Part shown: positions 21,560 through 32,766 of the stretch, in pieces
Layout: each line of letters begins with the position of its first letter
How positions within the stretch are numbered: position 1 is the stretch's first letter
Program-made: the position numbers and the translations under genes
Source: Osmia lignaria lignaria
Taxonomy: Eukaryota; Arthropoda; Insecta; Hymenoptera; Megachilidae
Direction: 5' to 3'
Length of the DNA stretch: 64,000 bases
Assembly: GCF_051020975.1 (NCBI RefSeq)
Contig: NC_135036.1
Span: forward strand, 3,534,001-3,598,000
Notes under the pieces: model-generated
What the model saw: only the letters and a program-made list of their open reading frames with translations
What the model was told of the DNA's origin: nothing
The model's database searches: none

Positions 21560-21608
21560 AGGGCGAATTATTGCTTCACCTTTTTCAATTTTCTTCTTGA
21601 CTCTGTGG

Positions 21609-21655
21609 TTTCCCATCAAGCCTTCGGTTTGTAAGAGACTTCTTCATGTGGGAAA
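21609..21655 (+). other. Three-way-junction module M2, copy 2
   Basis: Outer arms TTTCCCA and TGGGAAA pair perfectly over 7 bp. The core is CAAGCCTTCGGTTTG, then AAGAGACTTCTTC. Against copy 1, the hairpin 1 base G to T change leaves a G-T pair. Confidence 0.6.
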
Positions 21656-21852
21656 TGCACAGGAAAGAGTTTGAGTTTATAATTATTCTACTTTTGTCTT
21701 TTCTATCCTTTCATTCTCTTTTCATTTCTCAATTCCTTTCTTTAGTTATTACCCCTCCTTGAAACTATCGTCGTGCTCAACTGCGTAGTAACAGAATTCG
21801 AGATAGAAAAACTCGGTTCGACCGAGGAGAGGTATCATAAACAGCATTCGCT

Positions 21853-21904
21853 GCGCAGTTAACCAGTGCTTCGCATTGTAGGGGTCTCCTCAGGTTAACT
21901 GCGC
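21853..21904 (+). other. Three-way-junction module M3, copy 2
   Basis: Outer arms GCGCAGTTAACC and GGTTAACTGCGC pair perfectly over 12 bp. Hairpin 1 is AGTGC-TTC-GCATT and hairpin 2 is AGGGGTCTCCT. In copy 3 the first G-C pair of this stem is A-T, with both bases changed. Confidence 0.7.
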
Positions 21905-22165
21905 AAAAGCGTAAAGATCAATTATCTCTTAGATTACAACCGATACTCCCCCCTTTTTCACGCGTAGGCGCCAGTCGATCCCTAACCCGATCGTATGCAT
22001 GAGTTGAATGCTGGAATAAAAACGCGAGATAAACTAGCGTATTGAATATTTGTTTGAATGAAAGAGTGAGGAATGAGAACCCTCACAAGCGAGCGTTAGC
22101 GAGCATTTGAGGACTGTTTAGAGGCGAAGGGTCGAACGGGACAATAAAAGTCTTTTAACTAACTA

Positions 22166-22258
22166 ACAAACAAAAACATAACTGACGGAAACCTATTCAA
22201 GTATCTAATAAATAAAAAGCCATCCGATTTTTTCCATTAGAAATTTTCATGTGTCTTG
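22166..22258. other. Junction spacer, ends in target-site copy GTCT
   Basis: A/T-rich spacer. The last four bases before copy 3 are GTCT, repeated right after its end at 24804-24807. Confidence 0.5.
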
Positions 22259-22502
22259 TTACGTCCCGGCGGAAAATTTGAAATTTATCCGCCTTGCGTC
22301 CCTTATCAAGCCCTTTTGGGTTACGAGAATTTCTCATGCGAGGTACACGAGGAAAGGCCGTTTCTATTTTCTACTTTTCAATAGTTTACGTGACCCTCCT
22401 TGAAACTATCGTCGCCAGCCATTGTAATAAGAGACTAATACGCACAAAAACTCGGGTTAGCTCGAGTGAGAGAGAGAGAGAGCCGTAGCAATAACACCAG
22501 CG

Positions 22503-22557
22503 CTACGCAGTTAGCCAGTGCTTCGCATTTCGGGAATTTCCCTTGGTAACTGCGTAG
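22503..22557 (+). other. Three-way-junction module M3, copy 3
   Basis: Outer arms CTACGCAGTTA and TAACTGCGTAG pair perfectly over 11 bp. Hairpin 1 is AGTGC-TTC-GCATT and hairpin 2 is GGGAATTTCCC, where copies 1 and 2 have GGGGTCTCCTC. Confidence 0.75.
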
Positions 22558-23970
22558 AAACGGGAAAATCGTAATAACTCTTTTGTTAGAAACCTCTTTC
22601 TCACTCTGTTGCACAAAGCGTCAGCCGGTCCAACAAGGATCATCTTTACCTGATTGTAACAATAGTATGAGAGAGTGGATGGATGAAACAAATTTAAACA
22701 ATGAAAGTAAGAATTGAGAACCCTTACGAAAGCAAACGTCGCGAACGTTCGACCGCCGTTCGAAAATCAAGGGTCGTTCGAAGCAATAAACACTATTGTA
22801 TCGAAATTCTAAGAACTGCCTAGCGATAACGGCAAATTTTGAACAAAGGAACGTTCTCGAAGGAACGTTCGCCAGATCTAGAATTGTTTAAAATTTATAA
22901 AATGCGAAATGCCGAATATATCGAGGCGATAGTTTTAATGCGCGATAGATTGCATAATTCGCCACGGCGTTACAACCACCGTAAGCGCATCATCCGCTGT
23001 TAAACATATAAAATCATACTGTTTATTGCAAATCGGGAATGAATAATTTTGATCATGATATACGGATGACGGTTTCCTATCAAACCCGATATTTCAATTT
23101 TAATCTATATTTCAATATCAAATCTCAAATTGCATTCCAATTAAACTAATAGTTACATCTCGAATAAACGCCGTTAATCAATTATATGTATAACGAGAAA
23201 TACTGCGTAGTTTCTGAAAACCGTTGAAACTATCATGGCGACGAATGAGAAAAGGAAGGAACACCAAAGAAAGGGGATGAAAGATCTTCGTCTAGCTCGC
23301 GCGTCTTAGCCAATCACCGGGCACGCGACATTTCCGAAAACGGGCTACGATTCGCCAAACCGTCTCCTCCAAGGACGATGTTCGCGCGACGGGCCCTTCG
23401 GCCATCGATCGCGCACGAAATTTGTCACTCTTGATCGATCAATCGTAAGTACGTGATCGGGAGCCCGTGTGTCCGAGAGACAGAGTTATTTGGAAGTTCG
23501 CGATATTTTCTCTGCGGTAAAGTCCTCCGCGTAGCGAGGCAGAGTGCCGTGCGAGTTAAAATAATCGGAATTCTGGATAAGGACTCATAGACGCGCACGT
23601 AAAATCTTCTCTCTCCCTAAAATTTCTATCTTTTCTTTCTTTTTTTAAAACGTTTGCTCGCGTAGTAATTTCGTATTAACTTCACTCCGCGTAAATCATA
23701 TATTGATCGTTTTCGTGATAAATTGTAATTAATCGTAAATCGTTATTCGTTTGTCTCTCGTCGACGTACTCGTCCGTTTTAATTCATCTCCGCCGCGACA
23801 AGTGCAGTGATCGACATCTTACCATTTCTTTGGTGTTCCAGATCATCAGGCGAATACAGAGATATCTAGATAACGAATATTAATAATTTTGTTTCGCATT
23901 ATACAGCGTAACGGTAAGTCGTTTCAATTACTTTTTTTGATCACGACGTTTATTGATTTGGCAAAACGGG

Positions 23971-24019
23971 CGATCTGGTCCAGCCCTTCAGCGTTACGAG
24001 ATTTTCTCAGGTCAGATCG
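23971..24019 (+). other. Three-way-junction module M4, copy 3
   Basis: Outer arms CGATCTG and CAGATCG pair over 7 bp. Core CCAGCCCTTCAGCGTT, then ACGAGATTTTCTCAGG with stem GAGA/TCTC. Confidence 0.7.
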
Positions 24020-24115
24020 TTCCACCGTACGAGGTATCGATATCATTCAATACTAAATATTATTTTCCGTTTATTACAATTTCGAAAATTCAGTTTCTTT
24101 CCATCATCCGAAGGG

Positions 24116-24166
24116 CACCTTAGTCCAGCTCTTTCGGGAGTTACGAGAATTTCTCAGGCTAAGGTG
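24116..24166 (+). other. Three-way-junction module M5, copy 3
   Basis: Outer arms CACCTTAG and CTAAGGTG pair perfectly. Hairpin 1 is AGCTCT-TTCG-GGAGTT (two G-T pairs) and hairpin 2 is GAGA-ATT-TCTC. Confidence 0.75.
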
Positions 24167-24803
24167 TACCGCGGGCGGAAACCGCCGGTTTTTCAGCTAA
24201 ATATAGGAAGTGAAATCGTAATAATCGAGTCACGCGACCGGTACTCTAGTCTAATGTTTCGAATGTGATATCAGAGCGTTTTATATTCATATATATATAT
24301 ATCTTGTTAACTAATCTTAAGCATCTTTACACTTGTTCACCTTTTTGCAGAACTGGTAATTTTCAATTTAACGAAATTTCTAAATTATTGAACTCACACT
24401 TTTGGCTATTATCTGATTTTCATTCACGATTAAACCAGTTTCATTTAGTTAAACAGTTTCCATTTATTTCGAACACACCTCACACGTTTCAGTAAAAACA
24501 CGCCTACCAACATACCCAGATTCAAGGAGGGTCCCGTACGGGACTAAGCGTTGAACGAACCCAACGAAAGGCTAATAATTATAATCTTTTAACATCTTAT
24601 CAATTTTGTCTTTCGTCTTTTAATTTGTCGAGAGCGTTAACACGCTCGAAACTGGTGGCAGCGATACCAACCATCACGCTAAAATAGGGAAGCAGGAATT
24701 AGGGGTTGAATTCCAACCAATTAATTGAAATTTAACTACCTATATCTCCACTTATTATCTTTCCTTTTTTTACGTTGCGCCGTCGCACGCGCGCAACGTA
24801 ACA

Positions 24804-25174
24804 GTCTCCTCTGGTTTTCGAGATAGTAGTTTCAGGTCGAAACTTATAGGGGTGGGTTTTTAAAACTCAATCAACGCGGTTTTGCCCGTAACATTGTGTT
24901 AACAAAATCCATCGCACTATAGATTACGGCTGCAAAGTATTGTCCGTTGTTTCAGCTATCTTGAATAAACTGTGATATTCTTTTTGTAAATTTAATTTTT
25001 TTCTGAGAGATAGTATTCTCGTATTGGATTTGGAAAATCAAGTACCCTTGTTTCACACATTTGCTTAGCCTACTAGAAGATTTCTTCCATTTTTGTTGAC
25101 CATTCCCACCGTTTGCCCTTTCTTTATAAGTTCTAAAGGATGCAATTATCTCAGCATAATTTTAAATAAAATAT
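24804..25174. other. Unassigned sequence
   Basis: No gene recognised between the LTR A copy and the minus-strand gypsy fragment. Confidence 0.3.
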
Positions 25175-26800
25175 AATTAATTCTAAAAACTCTCGAAGCT
25201 GTTTCACATTACATGGAGTTGGAAATTCGCGAATGTAAACCAGCTTTTGTGGAGCTCGTTTTATTTTGTCGAAAGACAGAATGTGGCCCAAGAACATTAC
25301 TTCCCTCCCCATAAATTGACATTTTTCTACATTGAATTATACTCATATGAGCGTTCAAACAGCCTTGAGAGATGTAGTATATGCTCCTCCAATGATGTCG
25401 ATGCACTTAAGCCGTGCTCAGATGAACCATAGCCGAACGACAAAATGGTGGTTGAGCCGTGGTCGCAATGTGCGACACGTCGACCAATCGCGGATCATTT
25501 TCCAATGTTATATTATTATTTGAGAAATTCATATCGCGATTAGTCCGACCGCCTGTGGTTCAAAAGTGCTTCGTCTGAGCACGGCTATAATTTATCATCG
25601 ATGAAGTTAATAGCAAACGATTTCACCTTGGCCAATATCAACCTTAGAGCGTGAATAAGATTAAAACTATTTGCCTTTAGCCCAAACGGTTTAACGACAA
25701 ATTCATAACACCATATACTTGGGAGAATCGGGGATGAGAGGAACCTGCTAAAAACTGTTCGTCAAATCAATATTTCACATGTATCCTATTCTAGGAAATC
25801 GTTTGGTCTCTGACATCTTGTAATCACCCAATAACATTCGATTCAGCATCCGCACCTCTAAATAAAGCCTGATGAGCCCAGTTTTCTTCATGACAGTGGA
25901 TTTATGTATAGGATATTGGATAGCTGGATGATGTTATGTTCCAGTATCTTTTATATCTCAACGTCAACTTGGTCCAGATGTTTCATCGATATTGGATACA
26001 CTCGTTGATCGAATGACATCTCTTCATTTGCAATCAGTCCAGGGCTGTATCTCCATACTTCTTTACGTCACATAAGGACTCGAGATACGAGATCTAGTTG
26101 CTCTGGAGTCACGTCGCATGCCACTTTTCCACGGATCCGCACATCGATCGTTTTTACGTCTACTGCACTCAAGGTAGTATACTCAACAAATAATAAAATG
26201 AGCACTGGCGGCTGTCCGTGCCCAAATTTGTACGCGTTATTGTTACAGGTTCGAGGTATATGATTCCCTCAAGCTAGTCATTTGACAATGGAGAGCAGTG
26301 TTGTACCATAACGTTTCACCATCGATCGATAATCATAATAGGTAATAGACATAACGAAGTCCGTAAGAAGGCCGATGGCACTTAAGCGCCAGTGCTTAAC
26401 CAATCTGCGTAGCTGATAGCTGGGGATAGTCACGACGTTATTCTTACTTGTTCTTGTCGGTCCTTGATTTTGAAGTGCAGAAAATCCTTTCCAAGCTTGA
26501 TCTTGGATCTCATAAATTATGTTACGTCTATTTTGATGATGATGTTGTGTACCAAATCTGACACGATGGGTGCATATAATTTGGTGTTATTGAATCGGAT
26601 TGCATCGACGACATAGTTTCTGGTTGCTGGGAATGTGGGACAGATTTTGATGTGTTGTTGACACCACATTTCAGCTATTACTGTAATGGTGCTATCGGTA
26701 TCCAATAACACCTTGGATGCAGATCTACCGGACTGTGACTTACACAGATTATGTGCTGATACTAATTCTTCTCGCATTATCGGGAACAATGTTGTGCTCT
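25175..26800 (-). pseudogene. Gypsy protease-RT, heavily decayed, minus strand
   Basis: Read on the minus strand from 26800 down: a protease-like VLLDTDSTITVIAE (26700 region, DTD in place of DT/SG), ACDVTPEQLDLVSRVL near 26120, QRVYPISMKHLDQVDVEI and NIIQLSNILYINPLS near 26000 (the start of gypsy RT), and near 25200-25330 NVEKCQFMGREVMFLGHILS and PCNVKQLREFLE from the end of RT. Stops and shifts are frequent. The YxDD block is not recognisable. This is an old copy, oriented opposite to most of its neighbours. Confidence 0.7.
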
Positions 26801-27016
26801 CAGTCGATCGTTTTCTCCTTTTCTTTCTTTGAGGAGGTTCATTGAACTGTCAATAAAGAAGAGTGCAGTTCTTGTATCTGAATACTCGCCACTCGTTTTT
26901 CGTTAATTCAACCATGTTTTATGATGGCCGCCCAAGCTCTTACTAGGGTCGTGGCCCGGCATTTTGTATAGATGATTGCTAGTTAGGTTGATTTCGAGCT
27001 CGTAATATATTGTCTC

Positions 27017-27301
27017 TTAGGTGTGGTCTTCGATTGGTTTGTTCTCCATACATAGAATTTTCCTCCTATTCGTGTTGTAAAAATTTCCTCTAAACTCGGT
27101 GAGCGATTCCAAATTTCTTAGGCGTGGACGATTTACTGCGCCTCTGTGATACCGTTCGGTCACTTTTGTCAAGAATACGTCAGTTAAAGTGATATTATGC
27201 ACGGATGCTGCATCGTACATTCTTTGGGTAAAATGTTTTAACCAGTACTTATACGATTTCTTCATTATTGTATCGCGATTCAATATCCATCGCATCCCCA
27301 A
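27017..27301 (-). pseudogene. Possible gag remnant of the minus-strand gypsy
   Basis: A 94-residue open frame (MGMRWILNRDTIMKKSYKYW ...) lies upstream of the decayed protease-RT on the same strand, where gag would be. WLKHFTQRMYDAASVHNITL resembles gypsy gag helices only loosely; no zinc knuckle is visible. Confidence 0.3.
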
Positions 27302-28285
27302 TCACATGCATAGCATACCTAATCCTGGTCATTCCCGAGTCTTCCCTAAAATAAATTGCCTTCAAGTTCGATTTCATTTTATGTTGTACTGACACGCTTC
27401 AAAATTGGGTTAAGAAATCGCGAGGAAATTCATTACATGTTTTTATTTCATCTGATGCAATATCATAACATTCACTTGCAATTCCTTTCAAGACCTGATC
27501 GATGATAAAGTGCATCTCTATCTCTGGAATCCGCGTGATTTTAAAGAAATGTTCCAATCCCTTTAGAAACTTGGCAATTCAGCAATGGTCATTCAGCAAT
27601 AGAAGAATTTTTCATTCGGACAAGACCCTGACCGCGTATACGAGTTAAACCAAATATTTGACGACGAACTCCGGGCTACATGCCGAACAAACTAATGCAA
27701 CGGACATTTTCCAAACAACCGTGAGCTTCATGGATTCCGTTTGATACAAATGACGAACAACGACTGGACGTGTCACACGTGTTGAAACTCGACTGCGCCC
27801 GCGTGACACACTCATCGCCTCCCTCCAAACGACCGCTGAAATATTTAACACTAACAAGATGAATATATGTATATTCGACCCGTGTCACCGCTTGGCGACA
27901 TAATATCATTTTTCCAATCCGTTAACAGCTTGACGCAGATAAATATTATATATACCTGTTGGCGAAAATAGCTATTTTAAAGTGGCGAAATGAAGTTGCT
28001 GGAAAAAGTAATTCGCCGGTACATCGTTACCGAAGGCGGCAACACCTCGCAGGCACGCTTTGTTCTAATCGCCCCTTCCCATGGCAGGAACCAGCAGTAA
28101 TGGCTAGACAGAACACGTTTCTGTCCACGCCAGTTTAGATTACAAGTAATGTCTCTAGGTAACAAGGCTGCGGATCCGTGTCAAATGTGAACGTACGCAC
28201 CGCGAGGACAAAAAAGAAGCGCATAGTGTGAAGTTCCGGTAAGTAAGGTTTCTTTGATTCGAATCCTCGTACCGGGGCGTAACGA
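27302..28285. other. Unassigned sequence
   Basis: No supported gene. A tRNA-like T-arm motif (GATTCGAATCC near 28255) was considered and rejected. Confidence 0.3.
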
Positions 28286-28289
28286 TTGG

Positions 28290-29152
28290 TTCATCAAAAA
28301 ATCACCAGAAACGTAAAAGACAATAGAATACAAATCAACGAACTGGTAGAGATACTTAATGAAGACACTCTGCTAAATTATACCATAATAAATACTTTAT
28401 TAAAAATCAAAAATATTCTAATAAGAAGGGGCAGGTTATGAAGCGTCATCATTGCGACAGAAAAGGTCACAAAATAAAAGACTGCTTCTATCACAAGAGG
28501 ACTGTACAATATAATGAAGACAAAACCAGAACTGTTCAAACAGTGCAAATTTCAGAGCTTGGTACTTCAATGGGAAGTATATCTGGTTTCGCATTTATGG
28601 CTGGAAACCATCAAGAGGAAGCGACCGAAAAATTAATTTTTCCGCTGAATTCTGGAGCATCCGAGCATATAGTTAAAGACGATAAAGTGTTTTCAAGCTA
28701 CATCCAACTACTACTACCACTGAATATTTCAGTGGCGAAAAATGGACAATACATAACAGCGACTAAGAAAGGACAAATCAAGGTTACCAGCAATGTGGGA
28801 GTAGACAGAATATTAGAAGACGTGTTCTATTGTCCAGAAGTTCCGTACAATTTATTATCCTTTAGAAGAACGCAGTAGGATTATGCATTACCTTTAATGA
28901 GGAGGGAGTCACCATTAGTAATAACGGTAAAACCGAGATGATTGGTAAGCCCTTAGACAATTTAACTGCTATTCATTTTAAGATTAATATAAAAACAGTT
29001 AATAATAAAACTGTTTATATTTATAATGCAATAATGTAATAATTATGAACTGTGGCATAGACGCTCAGGCCACATTGGTAAGTCCAAGGATATAAGTCAT
29101 ATAAAACGACCATTATTTATTGTTCATACTGATGTTTGTGGTCCTATCACTC
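28290..29152 (+). pseudogene. Copia-type gag-protease-integrase fragment
   Basis: From 28438: a CCHC zinc knuckle CDRKGHKIKDCF, then a protease-like FPLNSGASEHIVKD, in which the family's catalytic LDSGAS has Asn for Asp. ITATKKGQIKVTSNVGVDRI and VFYCPEVPYNLLSFRR follow, as in copia proteases. After a stop at about 28876 the reading continues in pieces to ELWHRRSGHIGKSK (integrase HHCC start, 29050) and PLFIVHTDVCGPIT (first integrase Asp, 29115). It is cut by LTR family B at 29153. RT and RNase H are absent. Confidence 0.8.
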
Positions 29153-30996
29153 TGTTACGTTTCCGTCGCTGAAATTTCCTTATTTGGTGTTATGAACCCT
29201 TCTCGGAAATTTCCTTATATGCAGTCGGATGTGGACACCTGGCATAAACAGTCTTCTAGAAAATTCAAGATCAACGCGAAGCAAGGGCGCGGTCCCTCGT
29301 AATCTCGTAGAGTCCGTCCCCACCATCCTTTTTTATTCCAATTTTTGGGTATAAACAGGATAGCGACGAAGGCACTTTGGGTCTAGTTGAAGTCTAGAAA
29401 CGGTTCGATACACGTCAGTACGTTTCTCTTACGGATAATTTCTGCAACGAGGAAACTCTGCGAGATCGGGTATTCAAGTCCCCTTCAAGCACTCAGTAAC
29501 TATACAGTACGTTGTCTGCTGTTAAGCATTATTCTGATCGTTGTAGTCCGCCCCCGTTTGCTCGTGTTCGTAAAAACCGAGAAGGATTAGATTCTTGCTT
29601 CGCGGAATCGAAACTAAAACTGTTTTATTCTATTCATTAAAACTTGTAAATTAGAATTTAATTCGTAGAACACCGCGACAGTTACACACAACAATTGTAA
29701 GGTCCCGGCAAAGAGAATAAATTCATATTATTTAACTTATTTATTACTGTTCAATTATATTGACTGGTCCAGAAAACCCACTAAAGTGTACCTTGTAACG
29801 TAGTGACACCTGTGCCCCCCCGTTACAATCGCTACGCTTCTCCCACCTCACATTCCCACCTAAAGATAACCCTTAACCCTTCCCTCACCTTACCCCTTTC
29901 CCCCTGCCCGCCGGTATCGGGCCGATGGAGGCGACGGAAAGGACCCCAAGAAGCGGACAACTCTAGAAGGAGCTACAAGGCCGGCGACAGTCCTTCAACC
30001 CTTCCAAAAGAAAGGAGCAACGCGGGACTTCGGAAACTTGGACGAAGCTGCCCAGAAGTTTGCAAACGCCCACCCGGAGCCATCTGTCGCCGAGCCCGAA
30101 GACCTCAGCCCACCCGTCACCGCAGGATGTCCGTCAGCCCCATCGACCCCGATCACCGGCAGATCGACAATCGATAATCGATCTATCCCGTTGCCGGAAG
30201 AGGCCCCCCTTCCTAGTCCCAACCCCTCCCCAAAACCATCCCGCGACGGTCTCGTCGTCGCAGCAGCGACGGCGAACCGTCATTAAGCCCTAGGCTAAGC
30301 GAGAGTAGAGAGCGATAATAAGCGATTGATTGTGCGAGAGTAGTTGAGGAGTCAGAAGTGATTTTGGGAGGCGAGATTGCGTGTGAGAAGTTTGGGGTGA
30401 GTCCCTCTCGTATTACTATTGTAAAGGTGCGAGTTTCGGCAACGGCAATCTTCGCCCGCGTACATTCGCGTCCGCGTATCGTGACTCTTCAAAGATTTCT
30501 GTGTTTTGCGAGCTCCCTTCGCCCAACCCCTATCAGTCCTGTCTACGAATCCTCCTACGGCTAACGTACACGCGCTTTCCTGAGAACCCTTCCTCCTACC
30601 CTGAGATCTCTCCCAGCCCTAGACAATCCTCCCTGCGTACTCCCCCGCAAATTATTGTAAGGACGTAAGTGCCACGAGTCCCATCCCCTGTAGTCACCCA
30701 CTCTGCCCCTTTTCCCACTTTCGATTTTGATTGCCAACGCACGTATAGATTTTGTACCGCAGAGTGACCCCCCCCCCCAAGCGGGTCACAACCTTTACCG
30801 CTCGAGGTGCACTAATCAAGTTACGAGACCTAATACTAACATTTTCTGCGGCTCCCTACGTTAGCCATACGTAAGTCAGTCTTCGCGTCTACTTCCTTAG
30901 TCTCCCCGTGTTAATAATAGGACTGGTTAAGCCATTAACAATACCATAACCGAAATTAAGCCCCGGCTACGCAGCCGCCCCCTCCGGCGCGTAACA
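29153..30996 (+). mobile_element. LTR family B, 5' LTR
   Basis: Starts TGTTACGTTTCCGTCGC inside the copia fragment and ends GGCGCGTAACA, giving TGTTACG/CGTAACA ends over 1844 bases. A primer-binding-site candidate follows at 31001 and a gag start at 31100, which identifies it as a 5' LTR. Proline-rich open frames at 29803-30293 come from GC-rich sequence and I do not call them genes. A related piece is at 49809-50500. Confidence 0.8.
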
Positions 30997-31000
30997 AAAC

Positions 31001-31016
31001 TGGTGACAGCGGTGGG
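31001..31016 (+). other. Primer-binding site, LTR family B element
   Basis: TGGTGACAGCGGTGGG begins 4 bases after the LTR end. It starts with TGG, complementary to a tRNA CCA end. I cannot name the tRNA without a search. Confidence 0.65.
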
Positions 31017-31099
31017 ATTCACTGATAAGCATTCGTAAGGATACCGTTGATACAACTGGACTTGTACTATAATTGTTCGATAAGATTTCAACGTTAAAA

Positions 31100-31159
31100 T
31101 GAGTCAGCCACAAGCCAGGCTTTCAGCTGACGACGCACAGTGGTCGGAAATCGGAATCT
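31100..31159 (+). pseudogene. Gag start of the LTR-B gypsy-like element
   Basis: ATG begins MSQPQARLSADDAQWSEIGI and stops after 20 codons, where the element is cut. Its position about 85 bases after the primer-binding site suits gag. Confidence 0.45.
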
Positions 31160-31599
31160 AGCGGTTCTTTTGCTAAAAAATTACTATCCTCATCGGTTTT
31201 GAGAACGAAGGGATTAATAAAATTGGTTAAAAATTGTGATGAAGACAAGCATTCAAAGTCTTACATTTTATAAATATCATTTTTCTACCAAAAAATGTGT
31301 TTTTTTGTCCCTGTTATCCTAGACAACCTATTCGGTGTAATGTGACCCCCTTTTTTTTTAAGTATAGAGTATTTGTCTATATCGAAAATGCACCTTGAGT
31401 TGACAATCACTGTTTAAGGTTTTTTTAAAAAAAAATAATACTAAATGGACTAGACTATCATCAAGGTTTCCCATAATCAACGAAGGATATCTTTTGAGTT
31501 CCAAATAGTACCACACTTTTGCAAAATAGAATATTTATGGTAGACTTTCTTTTATGCAAGAAGCACTTCCCATTTTGTCCTGCAAAGAAAATCATTATA
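31160..31599. other. AT-rich spacer
   Basis: No gene seen between the gag start and the first mariner. Confidence 0.4.
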
Positions 31600-32521
31600 T
31601 TAGGTGATTGCAAAAGTTCGTGCCCGATATTCATAGATGTTGCAAACTTCACCATTGTTTTCCAGCTATAATATTTTTGTTTGGTTATATAGACCCACTA
31701 AATAGGTTATAGTGTCACGTGCAACATTAGCTTCAGACATTGTTCAGATAAGTCTATTATGATATGCGTAAGAGAGATTTTTCAAATTGTAGAACGAAAG
31801 ATACATTTGCGGCATATAATGCTATTCGCATTTCGGAAAGGCGTGACTGTTGGGACCGCCCAAAAAAACATTCAGTCAGAGCGTTTATTTGGAACGTGCT
31901 CCTACCCTCCGGACAATTAAGAAGTGGTTTGGCAGATTCCGAAATGGTGATTTCAACTTGGAAGATCAACCCCGATCTGGACGGCCTTCCATAATTGATG
32001 ACGACATTGTGTGTGCCTTGGTGGAACAAAACCCAAGGATTACAACTGAGGAGATTGCTGAAAGGATGAACATAGATAATTCGACGGCGTTTCGCCATTT
32101 AAGAAAGCTTGGATTCATTTCCAATCTCGATGCGTGAGTGCCGTATTCCTTGTCTGAAAGGAGTAACTTCAACCGCAAGGCTGTGGCCATTTCTCTCCTT
32201 GCGCGTAACGAAGTTTTGCAGCACCCACCATATTCTCCAGATTTGGCTCCTTCAGATTTTCATCTTTTCTGGTCTTTATAGAACAGTTTGAATGGAAAGA
32301 TTCTCAATTTCGAGGAAATTACCAAAACGTACCTCACGAACTTTTTTCAAGCAAAACCAAGATCTTTCTTCAAAGCTGGAATCGACAAGCTTGTAGATCG
32401 TTGGAAAACAAATGTAGAGAAGAATGGTGACTATATAATTGATTAATAAAACCGTATTATTTAAAATTTAACCCATTGAACTTCATTTTTGAATCGGGCA
32501 TAAACTTATGCAATAGTTTAA
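31600..32521 (+). mobile_element. Mariner copy 1, internally deleted
   Basis: Inverted ends: TTAGGTGATTGCAAAAGTTC on the left, and TTAAACTATTGCATAAGTTT on the right read inverted; both continue into GTGCCCGAT / ATGCCCGAT. The gene shows TIKKWFGRFRNGDFNLEDQP, SGRPSIIDDDIVCALVEQNP and FRHLRKLGFISNLDA, then jumps to HPPYSPDLAPSDFHLFWSL and ends ...VEKNGDYIID. The TGDE and HHDN catalytic blocks are deleted, leaving 922 bases in place of about 1.3 kb. Non-functional. Confidence 0.85.
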
Positions 32522-32766
32522 AATGTATCTGTCGCCCGAATTGCGTCAGGCTCTAACGACGTCTGAGCGTGATGTGACTCTTTTTAAATATGGTTCGCAA
32601 ATAAGTTCGTTCGGTTTTTGTTTCACGGCTGGTTTCATGTTGTTTAGTTTTCCTTCTCTTGTTTCTATCGTGTAAAACGAATACAAATATAAAAGGTTAG
32701 TTTCCCCTGTTTATATTCTGCTGTGTTTGGATTCGTTATCATAATTATTTTTCGTTTTGCGTAGCT

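Larger units (their letters stand above)
21463..22165 (+). mobile_element. LTR family A, copy 2 (3' LTR, truncated)
   Basis: Matches copy 1 from its first bases through modules M1-M3 to just after CAATAAAAGTCTTTT (AATAAA near 22142). It then departs into AACTAACTAACAAACAAAAA. Ending close behind the polyadenylation signal suggests the truncation is at or near the RNA end. Confidence 0.75.
22259..24803 (+). mobile_element. LTR family A, copy 3, complete and TSD-bounded
   Basis: A 2545-base unit running from TGTTACGTCCCGG to CGCAACGTAACA, flanked by GTCT on both sides. It is non-coding. It carries modules M1 (degenerate), M3, M4 and M5, an AATAAA near 22785, a palindrome GTCCCGTACGGGAC (24531-24544), a hairpin before AAACTGGTGGCAGCG, and the PBS-like TGGTGGCAGCGATACC at 24653-24668, about 135 bases before its end. 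The ends and 4-bp duplication fit a gypsy-type solo LTR of unusual length. The internal PBS-like site fits better if a little internal sequence remains, so the exact LTR border is uncertain. Confidence 0.75.

Noticed and set aside
21499..24166. Hammerhead or other known self-cleaving ribozyme in the LTR A modules
   Set aside because: The three-way junction shape invited it, but the hammerhead core (CUGANGA and GAAA at the joints) is absent; joints are TCCAG, GTTAC and CAGG.
28235..28285. tRNA gene or tRNA-derived SINE
   Set aside because: GATTCGAATCC resembles a T-arm, but I could not find a matching acceptor, D-arm or A box upstream.
29803..30293. Proline-rich protein genes
   Set aside because: Overlapping frames in three phases over GC-rich LTR B; no domain and no ATG context; compositional.
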